Below, in pieces: positions 26,190 to 34,004 of a DNA stretch of 64,000 bases; position 1 is the stretch's first letter; every line of letters starts with the position of its first letter. The translations under genes and the position numbers were made by a program. Origin of the DNA: Nocardioides lianchengensis (lineage in GTDB: Bacteria > Actinomycetota > Actinomycetes > Propionibacteriales > Nocardioidaceae); contig NZ_FMZM01000006.1 of the NCBI RefSeq assembly GCF_900101465.1, forward strand, positions 93,315 to 157,314, in the 5' to 3' direction. The notes below the pieces were generated by a model, which worked only from the letters and a program-made list of their open reading frames with translations, made no database searches and was not told where the DNA came from.

Positions 26190-27170
26190 GTGATGACGAC
26201 CGCGGATCCACCGACCGACACCCGACGACGGGCGATCGGCCAGCCGGAGGTCGTGGGGGTGCTGCTGCTGGCCGCCCTGCTCGCGCAGGGGCGGCTGGCC
26301 GACACGCTCGACAACGAGGCGCTCGGCACCTGGTGCACGATCTTCGTGGCGGTCGTGGTGCAGTCGACGCCGTTCCTCCTCGGGGGCGTCCTCCTCTCCG
26401 CGGCCATCTCGGTGCTGCTGTCCGAGCGGGTGCTCCAGCGGATCGTGCCGCGCAACCCGGTGCTCGCCGTACCCGTGGCCGGGCTGGCCGGGATCGGGCT
26501 GCCCGGGTGCGAGTGCGCCGCCGTACCGGTCGCGGGGAGCCTGATCCGGCGCGGGCTGGCGCCGGCGGTCGCCCTCACCTTCCTGCTGGCCGCACCGGCC
26601 GTGAACCCGGCGGTCCTGGTCTCCACCGCCGTCGCCTTCCCGGGGCAGCCCGAGATGGTGCTGGCCCGCTTCGGCGCGTCGCTGCTGACCGCCGTCGCGG
26701 TCGGCTGGTGGTGCCTGAGTCGCGGTGACCGGCTGCCGCTGCGGCGCCGTCCGGACCCGCCGCACCTGCACGGACCGGGCCGGTTCGTCGCCACGGTCCG
26801 GCACGACTTCCTGCACGCCTCGGGGTTCCTGGTGCTCGGCGCGATGATCGCTGCGGCGGTCAACACCTTCGTCCCGCGCTCGGTGGTCGACACGGTCGCC
26901 GGCCAGGCGGTCGTCGGCGTGCTCACCCTCGCCGCGCTGGCCTTCGTGGTCGCACTGTGCTCGGAGTCCGACGCCTTCGTGGCGGCGAGCCTGACGGCGT
27001 TCTCGGACACCGCCAAGCTGGTCTTCCTGGTGGTCGGGCCGGCGATGGACGTGAAGCTCGCCGCGATGGAGGCCGGTCAGTTCGGCAGCGCCTTCGCCGT
27101 CCGGTTCGTGCCGGTCGTGATCGGCACGGCCGTGCTCTCCGCCTCGCTCGTCGGGTGGTGGCTGCTGTGA
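26190..27170 (+). CDS. YraQ/UPF0718-family permease
   Basis: A 326-residue integral membrane protein with about eight membrane segments in two halves. The hallmark is 'GLPGCECAAVPVAGSLIRRG', the Cys-containing motif of the YraQ (DUF318/ArsP-like) permeases, and a second conserved region 'ALCSESDAFVAASL'. It pairs with the following TIGR03943-type subunit, a pair known from many bacteria (for example Bacillus ycgR-ycgQ) and often linked with Zur; the transported species is not established. GTG 26190 or ATG 26193 is the start; the -10 seven bases before 26190 favours a leaderless GTG. Confidence 0.85.
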   Translation: MMTTADPPTDTRRRAIGQPEVVGVLLLAALLAQGRLADTLDNEALGTWCTIFVAVVVQSTPFLLGGVLLSAAISVLLSERVLQRIVPRNPVLAVPVAGLAGIGLPGCECAAVPVAGSLIRRGLAPAVALTFLLAAPAVNPAVLVSTAVAFPGQPEMVLARFGASLLTAVAVGWWCLSRGDRLPLRRRPDPPHLHGPGRFVATVRHDFLHASGFLVLGAMIAAAVNTFVPRSVVDTVAGQAVVGVLTLAALAFVVALCSESDAFVAASLTAFSDTAKLVFLVVGPAMDVKLAAMEAGQFGSAFAVRFVPVVIGTAVLSASLVGWWLL

Positions 27171-27847
27171 GGACGACGACCCAGGGCCTGGTGCTCGCGT
27201 TCCTCGGGGCGGTGCTGGTGCGCCTGGCCTGGGAGGGGGCCTACCTCCGCTTCGTGACCGAGTGGATGCGCTGGCCGCTCCTGGTCAGCGGCGTGCTGCT
27301 GGTGCTGCTCGCCGTACGCCCGCTGCTCTCGGCCGGTCAGGCCGACCAGGACCACGCGGACGGAGTGCCGGCGGTGACCTGGCTGCTGCTGCTGCCCGCG
27401 CTGGTGGTCTTCGTGGTCAGCCCGCCCGCGCTCGGTGCGTACCTGGCCGAGCGGCGGGCCGGCGAGGCGCCGCCGGCCTCGCCCGTGGCGAGCTTCGCGC
27501 CGCTTCCGGAGGGCGGCACGCCGGTCCTCGAGGTCGAGGAGCTGCTCTGGCGGGCGCTGGACGACGACGGGGCCACGCTCGCCGGGCGCAGCGTCGAGGT
27601 GCGCGGCTTCGTCAGCCACGGCCCCGACGGCGTCTGGTACGTCACCCGGATGGTCATCGGCTGCTGCGCCGCCGACGCGGCCGTGGTGCGGGTCCAGGTC
27701 GACGGTGCCGACCGTCCGGAGCGCGACCGCTGGGTCGCCGTCACCGGCACCTGGCAGGACGGCACGGGCGTGCGGGCGGGGGAGCAGGCGGTCCTCGCCG
27801 CCGAGTCCGTACGACGGATTCGGACGCCGGCGGTCACCTACGGCTGA
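27167..27847 (+). CDS. TIGR03943-family putative permease subunit
   Basis: A 226-residue protein with membrane segments at about residues 6-23, 36-53 and 70-90, then a soluble C-terminal domain. That domain has 'GFVSHGPDGVWYVTRMVIGCCAADA', the Cys-Cys-containing motif typical of the family. Its GTG overlaps the permease stop (GTGA), and the two are almost always adjacent, so they probably form one complex. It ends by converging on and overlapping the zur gene by 10 bases. The neighbourhood points to zinc homeostasis; biochemical function is unknown. Confidence 0.82.
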   Translation: MRTTTQGLVLAFLGAVLVRLAWEGAYLRFVTEWMRWPLLVSGVLLVLLAVRPLLSAGQADQDHADGVPAVTWLLLLPALVVFVVSPPALGAYLAERRAGEAPPASPVASFAPLPEGGTPVLEVEELLWRALDDDGATLAGRSVEVRGFVSHGPDGVWYVTRMVIGCCAADAAVVRVQVDGADRPERDRWVAVTGTWQDGTGVRAGEQAVLAAESVRRIRTPAVTYG

Positions 27848-28245
27848 GCCGGGGCGCAGTCCGCGCAGGTGCCGAACAGCTCCAGGGTGTGCCGAACGTC
27901 GGTGAAGCCGTGCTCGCTCGAGACCTGGGTCGCCCAGCGCTCGACGGCCGGCCCCTCGACCTCGACGGTCCGCCCGCACTGGCGGCAGACCAGGTGGTGG
28001 TGGTGGTGGTGGGCGCTGCAGAGCCGGTAGACGGCCTCGCCCGCATCCGTCTTCACCTGGTCCAGCTCGCCCGCGTCGACCATCGCCTGCAGGGCGCGGT
28101 AGACCGTGGCCAGGCCGACCGCGTCGCCCTGGCCACGGAGGGCGCCGTGCAGGTCCTGCGCGCTGCGGAACCCGTCGGACTGCTCGAGGACGGCCAGCAG
28201 CGCCCGGCGCTGCCGGGTCGATCGCTGGCGGGGGGCGGTCACCAC
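27838..28245 (-). CDS. zur: Fur-family zinc uptake regulator Zur
   Basis: A protein of about 135 residues. The winged helix covers 'RSTRQRRALLAVLEQ' to 'LATVYRALQAMVDAGELDQ'; the metal region is a run of six His followed by LVCRQCG, and the second structural Cys pair is CADC near the C-terminus. In this setting (paralogous Zn-free ribosomal proteins, Zur boxes, zinc-type permease) Zur is far likelier than Fur. Start is uncertain: GTG 28245 gives normal length, while a GTG at 28323 overlapping the S14 stop (GTGA) would add 26 unusual residues. Confidence 0.85.
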   Translation of the reverse strand: MVTAPRQRSTRQRRALLAVLEQSDGFRSAQDLHGALRGQGDAVGLATVYRALQAMVDAGELDQVKTDAGEAVYRLCSAHHHHHHLVCRQCGRTVEVEGPAVERWATQVSSEHGFTDVRHTLELFGTCADCAPAQP

Positions 28246-28319
28246 CGCGGGCCGCGCTGGGTCGGTCGGAGCATCCGCCCAACCTACAAGGCTCGCGGGC
28301 CCGACGGCGGTGACCCGCC

Positions 28320-28625
28320 TCACCAGCTCGACTTCCTGATGCCGGGGAGCTCGCCGCGGTGGGCGAGGTCGCGGAACCGGATCCGCGAGGTGCCGGTCTT
28401 GCGCAGGTAGCCGCGCGGACGACCGTCCACCTGGTCGCGGTTGCGCAGCCGCACGGGCGAGCCGTCGCGGGGGAGCCGGGACAGGGCGCGGACGGCCACC
28501 GCCTGCTCGGTCGAGCCGGGCGGCGCCGTCCGGATCGTGGCCTTGAGCGCGGCCCGGCGCTCGACGTACCGGGCGACGACCCGCTCGCGCCGTCGCTGGG
28601 CGGCGATCTTGCTCTGCTTGGCCAT
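28320..28625 (-). CDS. rpsN: 30S ribosomal protein S14, zinc-independent paralogue
   Basis: A 101-residue S14 of the long, cysteine-free (C-minus) type. It opens '[19 protein letters not shown]' and ends '[19 protein letters not shown]', the conserved S14 C-terminus. No CxxC pairs are present, so it needs no zinc and can replace the zinc-binding S14 when zinc is scarce. Its ATG overlaps the L33 stop by one base; it is the third gene of the minus-strand L28-L33-S14 operon under the Zur box at 29053. Confidence 0.93.
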   Translation of the reverse strand: MAKQSKIAAQRRRERVVARYVERRAALKATIRTAPPGSTEQAVAVRALSRLPRDGSPVRLRNRDQVDGRPRGYLRKTGTSRIRFRDLAHRGELPGIRKSSW

Positions 28626-28795
28626 CAGCGCTCCTCGCGGAACGCGACGTGGCGACGGACCCGGGGGTCGTACTTGCGCAGCTCCAGCCGGTCGGGGTCG
28701 TTGCGCCGGTTCTTCTTGGTGACGTAGGTGAAGCCGGTGCCGGCGGTGGAGCGCAGCTTCACGATCGGGCGTACGTCGCTCCCGCGGCGGGCCAT
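28625..28795 (-). CDS. rpmG: 50S ribosomal protein L33, zinc-independent paralogue
   Basis: A 56-residue L33 with the conserved '[19 protein letters not shown]' and '[18 protein letters not shown]'. The zinc-ribbon cysteines of C-plus L33 are absent, marking the alternative form made under zinc limitation. It shares single bases with the stop of L28 upstream and the start of S14 downstream, so the three are tightly translationally coupled. Confidence 0.93.
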   Translation of the reverse strand: MARRGSDVRPIVKLRSTAGTGFTYVTKKNRRNDPDRLELRKYDPRVRRHVAFREER

Positions 28796-29031
28796 CAGAT
28801 CCGCCCGTCGCGGCGCAGGATCTCGGCGGCGACCGCCTCGATGCCGCGGGCGTCGATCACCTTGATGCCGCGAGCGCTGACCCGCAGCGTGATCGTGCGG
28901 CCCAGGCTCGGCACCCAGTAGCGCTTGCGCTGGACGTTGACGTCGAAGCGGCGGTTGGTGCGGCGGTGGGAGTGCGAGACGCGGTGGCCGAACCCCGGCA
29001 CCCGTCCCGTCACCTGGCAGGTACGTGACAT
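28795..29031 (-). CDS. rpmB: 50S ribosomal protein L28, zinc-limitation paralogue
   Basis: A 78-residue L28: '[20 protein letters not shown]' with '[18 protein letters not shown]' and '[19 protein letters not shown]'. Only Cys5 remains, so the four-cysteine zinc site is lost. It is the first gene of the minus-strand operon; GAGGAGC provides the ribosome site, and the perfect Zur box lies 22 bases upstream of its ATG, shared with the divergent L31 operon. Confidence 0.93.
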   Translation of the reverse strand: MSRTCQVTGRVPGFGHRVSHSHRRTNRRFDVNVQRKRYWVPSLGRTITLRVSARGIKVIDARGIEAVAAEILRRDGRI

Positions 29032-29052
29032 CGTTGCTCCTCTGGGTCATAC

Positions 29053-29067
29053 TGAGAACGATTCTCA
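29053..29067. promoter_or_regulatory. Zur box TGAGAACGATTCTCA (divergent)
   Basis: A perfect 15-bp dyad, TGAGAA-CGA-TTCTCA, matching the actinobacterial Zur operator pattern (TGA.AA...TT.TCA). It sits midway between the divergent starts of rpmB (29031) and the L31 gene (29094), so zinc-loaded Zur should repress both operons at once. Confidence 0.8.
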
Positions 29068-29093
29068 TTCTAACCACATTCACAGGAGGACGC

Positions 29094-29351
29094 ATGAAGG
29101 ACGGCATCCACCCGGCGTACGGCCCGGTGGTGTTCCGCGACCGCTCGACCGGGAGCCTGCTGCTGACCAGGTCCACTCTGGCCGGCCGAGGCGTCGGCGG
29201 GGAGACCGTCGAGGTCGACGGGACGCCGTACCCGGTCGTCGACGTCGACGTCTCGAGCGACAGCCACCCGTTCTGGACCGGCCGGGGGCGGGTCATGGAC
29301 ACCGAGGGGCGCGTCGAGAAGTTCCGTCGGCGCTACGGGGCGGGCTCGTGA
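29094..29351 (+). CDS. rpmE2: 50S ribosomal protein L31 type B
   Basis: An 85-residue type B L31: '[20 protein letters not shown]' start and '[10 protein letters not shown]' with '[11 protein letters not shown]' at the end. It lacks the CxxC of type A L31, so it is zinc-free. ACAGGAGG lies a few bases before the ATG, and the Zur box is 27 bases upstream. First gene of the plus-strand operon L31-MRF-L32-L36; the next gene overlaps its stop by four bases. Confidence 0.93.
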   Translation: MKDGIHPAYGPVVFRDRSTGSLLLTRSTLAGRGVGGETVEVDGTPYPVVDVDVSSDSHPFWTGRGRVMDTEGRVEKFRRRYGAGS

Positions 29352-30421
29352 GGACCCCGGTCGTGCTCCTGACCGGCGTGGACCGCGACGCGATGGCGGC
29401 GACCATGGTCGGGCTGCAGTTCGACCTGCCGGCCGCGGTCGCCGTACGGCACCACATCGACGTCGAGCGCGGGGTGCTGGAGCGGGTGGTCAGCGACGTG
29501 ACGGGCGTCGTCGAGCGCGTCGACCACGAGCTGGAGCACGCGTGCGTGACGTGCGCGATCCGCGAGGACGTCGTCCCCACGCTGGAGCGGCTGGCCCGCT
29601 CGGGGCGGTGGTCGACGATCGTCGCCCACCTGCCGGTCGGGGCCGAGGCGGCCCAGGTTTGCCAGGTGCTCTCGTGGGACACCCGCCTGGCCCGGCACCT
29701 GCGGGTGTCCGGGGTGGTCGTCGCCGTCGACGGCCAGCGCGTGGTCGACGACCTGGTCGGTGACGACCTGCTCGCCGAGCGGGGCGATCACAGTGCGGTC
29801 GACGACCGGCGCGGAGTGGCCGAGGTGAACGGCGCGATGGTCGAGTACGCCGACGTCGTCGTCACCCGCGGCGAGCCCGACCCGACCGGCGAGGCCCTGT
29901 TGCGGGCGCTGGCCCGCCCGGACGCCGACGTCGTCGCCGGGGTCGAGCACCTCGAGGCCGCGGGCCTGACCCGCGACCGCCACCAGCACGGCCGCAGTCG
30001 CGCGTGGGTCGACCCGATCCGCCGGGACCCGCTCCCGCCGCTCGCGTCCGGCCGGGTCTGGCGGGTCGACCTCACCTCGCCCCAGCCGTTCCATCCCGAG
30101 CGCCTCCTGGAGGACCTGGAGAGCCTCGGCGGTGGGCGGCACCGCTCGCGCGGCAGCTTCTGGCTCCCGACCCGTCCCGACCAGGTGCTGGTCTGGGACG
30201 GCGCCGGCGGCCAGCTGAGCATCGGCGCCGGCGGGCCGTGGCGCGACCGCGAGCCACGCACCCGGATCGTGCTGACCGGCGTCGGGGCGGAGCCGGCCCA
30301 CCTGCGCGACGCCTTCGCGGCGATGCTGCTCGGTCCCGACGAAGCGGCGGCCGGCGGTGGCTGGCGGGTCGCCGAGGACGGGTTCGAGCCTTGGCTCGGC
30401 CCGGTGCGGAGGGCGGCCTGA
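29348..30421 (+). CDS. mrf: COG0523/CobW-like protein, MRF-type ribosome hibernation factor recruiter
   Basis: A 357-residue protein with the COG0523 layout, including '[19 protein letters not shown]' where the metal-chaperone GTPases have CxCC, and a CobW C-terminal domain. The Walker A is lost: '[17 protein letters not shown]' has no GKT, so it probably does not act as a GTP-driven zinc chaperone. In mycobacteria the protein encoded in the Zur-controlled C-minus ribosomal operon (Mrf) recruits the hibernation factor to zinc-poor ribosomes; the operon position here is the same. GTG 29348 overlaps the L31 stop and its end overlaps L32. Confidence 0.8.
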   Translation: MRTPVVLLTGVDRDAMAATMVGLQFDLPAAVAVRHHIDVERGVLERVVSDVTGVVERVDHELEHACVTCAIREDVVPTLERLARSGRWSTIVAHLPVGAEAAQVCQVLSWDTRLARHLRVSGVVVAVDGQRVVDDLVGDDLLAERGDHSAVDDRRGVAEVNGAMVEYADVVVTRGEPDPTGEALLRALARPDADVVAGVEHLEAAGLTRDRHQHGRSRAWVDPIRRDPLPPLASGRVWRVDLTSPQPFHPERLLEDLESLGGGRHRSRGSFWLPTRPDQVLVWDGAGGQLSIGAGGPWRDREPRTRIVLTGVGAEPAHLRDAFAAMLLGPDEAAAGGGWRVAEDGFEPWLGPVRRAA

Positions 30422-30615
30422 TGGCGGTCCCCAAGCGTCGCACGTCGCGCAGCAACACGCGGCACCGCCGCGCGCAGTGGAAGGCGGCCGGACCCGACCT
30501 GGTCACCGTCGACCACGCGGGCGAGCGCCACCGGGTGCCCCGACGCCTGGTCGCCGCGGTGCACCGCGGGCTCGTCGACCCCGCCACCGGACGGCTCCGG
30601 AAGGAGGGACGATGA
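30421..30615 (+). CDS. rpmF: 50S ribosomal protein L32, zinc-independent
   Basis: A 64-residue L32 starting '[20 protein letters not shown]'. The cysteine pairs of zinc-binding L32 are absent. ATG 30421 shares its first base with the stop of the MRF-like gene, and its stop overlaps the L36 start by four bases. Part of the Zur-controlled replacement set. Confidence 0.92.
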   Translation: MAVPKRRTSRSNTRHRRAQWKAAGPDLVTVDHAGERHRVPRRLVAAVHRGLVDPATGRLRKEGR

Positions 30616-30734
30616 AGGTACGCAACTCGCTGCGCTCGCTGAAGAACCAGCCGGGCTCGCAGGTCGTGCGCCGCCGCGGCCGCGTCTACGTGATCAACAA
30701 GCAGAACCCGCGACTCAAGGCCCGACAGGGCTGA
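30612..30734 (+). CDS. rpmJ: 50S ribosomal protein L36 type B
   Basis: A 40-residue type B L36 (YkgO-like): '[20 protein letters not shown]' and '[17 protein letters not shown]'. The C..C..C..H zinc ribbon of type A L36 is missing. It ends the plus-strand zinc-limitation operon; an 11-bp inverted repeat follows two bases after the stop. AAGGAGGGAC supplies the ribosome site. Confidence 0.92.
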   Translation: MKVRNSLRSLKNQPGSQVVRRRGRVYVINKQNPRLKARQG

Positions 30735-30735
30735 C

Positions 30736-30796
30736 GCCGACCCGTCGATCACGATCCGACACGCCGCAGAATCTGGTCATCCAATGACGGGTCGGC
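30736..30796. terminator. Inverted repeat between converging operons (possible terminator)
   Basis: GCCGACCCGTC (30736-30746) and its exact complement GACGGGTCGGC (30786-30796) enclose about 39 bases. It starts just after the L36 stop and ends a few bases before the end of the converging fadD gene. No U-tract is present, so termination would be of the actinobacterial factor-assisted kind. Confidence 0.45.
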
Positions 30797-30800
30797 GGGG

Positions 30801-32390
30801 CTAGACGGATGCCGGCTCCGCCACGGCGTACGACGTGCCGCGCGCTTCACGGACCCAGAGCACGCCGTCGCCGGCGGTGGGGCCCTGGGCGGCGAGCTCG
30901 CGCTTGATCACCTTGTTGGTGGCCGTGCTCGGCAGGTCGGGTGCGACCCGGACGTAGCGCGGCCAGGCCTTGGGGGAGAGGTCGGCCTGCTCGGCCAGGA
31001 ACGTCTCGAGGGCGGCCGGGGTGAGGGTCGCGGTGTCGCGCAGCACGAGCGCGGCCATCACCTGGTCGCCGACCTGCTCGTCCGGGACGGCGTACACCGC
31101 GACCCGGCTGATGACCTCGAGGCGCATCAGGATCCGCTCGATCGGCGCCGCGGCGAGGTTCTCGCCGTCGACGCGCATCCAGTCGGCGGTCCGGCCGGCG
31201 AGGTAGACCCAGCCGTCGGCGTCGCGATAGGCGAGGTCGCCCGACCAGTACATGCCGTGCCGCATCCGCTCCTCGTTGGCGGAGGCGTCGTTGTAGTAGC
31301 CCTGGAAGTAGCCGGCGCCCTGCGTGTTGACCAGCTCGCCGACCGCGTCGTCGGCGTTGAGCAGCGCGCCGTGCTCGTCGAACACCGCGCGCGGGCACTC
31401 CTCGACGGTCTCGGAGTTGTAAACCGCCACGCCCTCGTAGGGCTGGCCGATCGAGCCGGACGGCGTACCCGGCTCGCGGGTCACGATGATCGCGCTCTCG
31501 GTGGAGCCGAAGCCGTCCCACACGGTGCAGCCGAAGCGCCGGCCGAACTCCTCGATGTCGCGCTCGCTGGCCTCGTTGCCGAAGGCGACCCGCAGCGGGT
31601 TGTCGGCGTCGTCGGGGTGCTCGGGGGTGGCGAGGACGTAGGCGAGCGGCTTGCCGACGTAGTTGAGGTACGTCGCCCCGTAGCGCCGCACGTCGTCGAG
31701 CAGGCCGGTCGCGCTGAACCGGGCCGGAGCCATCGGCGCCCCGCTGCAGGCCGCCACCGTCCAGCCGGCCAGCAGCGCGTTGGAGTGGAAGAGCGGCATG
31801 GAGAGGTAGACCAGGTCGTCGCGGGTGATCGCGAACTTGTCGACCAGGGTCAGGCCGGCGAACAGCACCATCAGGTGTGCGACCTGGACGGCCTTGGGCT
31901 CCCCGCTGGTGCCCGAGGTGAAGATCATCATGAAGGTGTCCATCGCCTCGACCTCGCGCAGCGGCACGAGCGGGGCGGCGCCGGCCACGAGGGCGTCGTA
32001 CGACGGGGAGTCGGCCTCGACCACCTGGACGCCGGGCAGGTCGAGGTCGGCGATCAGCGGCAGGTGCTCGGCGTCGACGAGCAGCACCTGGCACTCGGCC
32101 CGCAGCACGTCGGCGGCCAGCGCCGGGCCGCGACGGGTGTCGTTGATGCCGACGAGGACGTAGCCGCCCAGCGCGGCCGCGGCCATCGAGCGCAGCATCG
32201 CCGGGGTGTTGCCGAGCAGCGCGCCGACGTGGACCGGACGCGCGTGGTCGACCGTGGCGAGCAGGGCGGACGCCTCGGACGAGGCCTCGGCGAGGTGCTC
32301 GCGCCAGGTCCAGCTGCGGTCGTCGTACCGGACGGCGGGACCGTCGTCCTCGAGCAGTCCCCGAAGCAGCTGCTGCACGTTCTCGGCCAC
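30801..32390 (-). CDS. Acyl-CoA synthetase, second FadD17-like paralogue
   Basis: A 529-residue adenylate-forming ligase with AMP motif 'MMIFTSGTSGEPKAVQ', 'YWSGDLAYRDADGWVYLAGR' and C-terminal 'PSTATNKVIKRELA' holding the catalytic Lys. It is strikingly similar over its length to the adjacent 32439-34004 product (both have 'NYVGKPL.YVL.TPE.PDDA.NPLR..FGNEA.ERDI'), so the pair looks like an old tandem duplication. By that similarity it probably activates a steroid side-chain acid. GTG 32390 has GGGGGA upstream. A 49-bp gap with a TTGAC/GTCAA repeat separates it from its paralogue. Confidence 0.82.
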   Translation of the reverse strand: MAENVQQLLRGLLEDDGPAVRYDDRSWTWREHLAEASSEASALLATVDHARPVHVGALLGNTPAMLRSMAAAALGGYVLVGINDTRRGPALAADVLRAECQVLLVDAEHLPLIADLDLPGVQVVEADSPSYDALVAGAAPLVPLREVEAMDTFMMIFTSGTSGEPKAVQVAHLMVLFAGLTLVDKFAITRDDLVYLSMPLFHSNALLAGWTVAACSGAPMAPARFSATGLLDDVRRYGATYLNYVGKPLAYVLATPEHPDDADNPLRVAFGNEASERDIEEFGRRFGCTVWDGFGSTESAIIVTREPGTPSGSIGQPYEGVAVYNSETVEECPRAVFDEHGALLNADDAVGELVNTQGAGYFQGYYNDASANEERMRHGMYWSGDLAYRDADGWVYLAGRTADWMRVDGENLAAAPIERILMRLEVISRVAVYAVPDEQVGDQVMAALVLRDTATLTPAALETFLAEQADLSPKAWPRYVRVAPDLPSTATNKVIKRELAAQGPTAGDGVLWVREARGTSYAVAEPASV

Positions 32391-32411
32391 GATTCCCCCA
32401 TCTCCGACGAG

Positions 32412-32425
32412 TTGACGCGTGTCAA
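32412..32425. promoter_or_regulatory. Short dyad TTGAC-N4-GTCAA between the two fadD genes
   Basis: TTGACGCGTGTCAA lies in the 48-bp gap upstream of the second fadD gene. It could be an operator for a separate regulator and would allow the second ligase to be controlled apart from fadE26-fadE27-fadD17. It does not fit the KstR pattern. Confidence 0.3.
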
Positions 32426-32438
32426 AATATGGCGACGG

Positions 32439-34004
32439 TCACACGTGGTCAAGCAGGTCCCGGTAGGCGGAGCCGCGCTGGTCGCGCGCCCAGTCGAAGC
32501 CGCCGGGAAGGCCCGCGAGCTCCCGCTTCAGCACCTTGTTGGTGGCCGTGCGCGGCAGCGTGTCGACCACCCGGACGAACCGGGGCCAGGCCTTCGGGGA
32601 CAGGTCGGCCTGACCCGCCAGGTGTGCCTCGAGGTCCGCCGGCGACAGGTCGCCGCGCAGCACCAGGGCCGCCGCGACCTGGTCGCCCACGGCCTCGTCC
32701 GGGACGGCGTACACCGCGGCCTCGGCGACCGCCGGGTGGCGCAGCAGCACCCGCTCGACCGGGGCGGCCGCGAGGTTCTCGCCGTCGACGCGCAGCCAGT
32801 CGGCCGTGCGGCCGGCGAAGTAGACGAACCCGTCGGCGTCCCGGTAGGCCAGGTCGCCCGACCAGTACATGCCGCCGCGCATCCGCTCGGCCTCGGCGTC
32901 CGGGTCGCGGTAGTAGCCGGCGAACGCCCCGCTGCCGGTCGTGTTGACCAGCTCGCCGGTCGCCTCGTCCGCGTTCAGCAATTCGCCCGAGGGGCCGAAC
33001 ACGGCGTCGGCGGTCTCGGACATGGTCTCGGGGTCGAGGACCGCCACGCCCTCGAGCGGGCGGCCCAGGGCCCCGGGCGGCATGTCGGGCACCCGCTGGA
33101 CGATGACGGCGTTCTCGGTCGACGAGTAGGAGTCGACCACGGTGCACCCGAACCGCTTCCCGAACGCGTCGATGTCGCGCTCGTTGGCCTCGTTGCCGAA
33201 CACCAGGCGCAGTGGGTTCTCGGCGTCGTCCGGCTGCTCGGGGGTGGAGAGGACGTAGGTGAGCGGCTTGCCGACGTAGTTGGCGTACGTCGCGCCGTAC
33301 CTGCGGACGTCGGGGAGGAAGCCGGACGCGCTGAACCGGGGGGCGAGCGCCATCGCCGCGCCGGCCGCGAGCGCCACCGCCCATCCGGCCATGATCGCGT
33401 TCGAGTGGAACAGCGGCATCGCCAGGTAGGCGACGTCCTCGCCGGTCAGACCGAACCGGCCGGCGAGCAGCTCGCCCGGTCCGGCCACCTTGGCGTGCGT
33501 GACCCGGACGGCCTTGGGGTTGCCGGAGGTGCCGCTGGTGAAGATCAGCATGAACAGGTCGTCCGCCCCGACCTCGACGTCCGGCACCGGGGCGTCGGCG
33601 TGGGTCTCCAGAAGTCCGGCCCACTCCGCCCCGTCCAGCCGTACGACGGGGACGCCGACGTCGACGCCGTCGAGCAGCCCGGCGTGTGCGGCGTCGGTGA
33701 GCACGACCTGGGTGTCGGAGCGCCGGACGTCCTCGACCAGCGCCGCGCCGCGCCGGGTGGTGTTCAGCCCGACCACGACCTGGCCGCCGAGGGCCGCGCC
33801 GCCGAGGACCAGCGAGAACTCCGGCACGTTGTCGAGCAGCAGCCCGACGTGCGGCGGGGCGCCGGCCGGCAGCAGCGCGTCGAGCACGGCCGCCCGGACC
33901 GCCGCGGCCCGGACCACGTCGGCCCAGGTCGACGAGTCGTCGCCCGCGAGCAGCCCGGCCGAGCCGTCCTCGGCGCGCGCCAGCAGCAGGTCGCGGACGG
34001 TCAC
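32439..34004 (-). CDS. fadD17: Steroid acyl-CoA synthetase, FadD17-like
   Basis: A 521-residue acyl-CoA ligase. Motifs: 'LIFTSGTSGNPKAVRVTH', 'MYWSGDLAYRDADGFVYFAGR', 'LPRTATNKVLKREL'. The gene order fadE26-fadE27-fadD17 is the same as in the cholesterol regulon of M. tuberculosis, where FadD17 activates a sterol side-chain acid. GTG 34004 overlaps the fadE27 stop by four bases (GTGA). It is shorter than many fatty-acyl-CoA ligases, as usual for this group. Confidence 0.83.
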   Translation of the reverse strand: MTVRDLLLARAEDGSAGLLAGDDSSTWADVVRAAAVRAAVLDALLPAGAPPHVGLLLDNVPEFSLVLGGAALGGQVVVGLNTTRRGAALVEDVRRSDTQVVLTDAAHAGLLDGVDVGVPVVRLDGAEWAGLLETHADAPVPDVEVGADDLFMLIFTSGTSGNPKAVRVTHAKVAGPGELLAGRFGLTGEDVAYLAMPLFHSNAIMAGWAVALAAGAAMALAPRFSASGFLPDVRRYGATYANYVGKPLTYVLSTPEQPDDAENPLRLVFGNEANERDIDAFGKRFGCTVVDSYSSTENAVIVQRVPDMPPGALGRPLEGVAVLDPETMSETADAVFGPSGELLNADEATGELVNTTGSGAFAGYYRDPDAEAERMRGGMYWSGDLAYRDADGFVYFAGRTADWLRVDGENLAAAPVERVLLRHPAVAEAAVYAVPDEAVGDQVAAALVLRGDLSPADLEAHLAGQADLSPKAWPRFVRVVDTLPRTATNKVLKRELAGLPGGFDWARDQRGSAYRDLLDHV

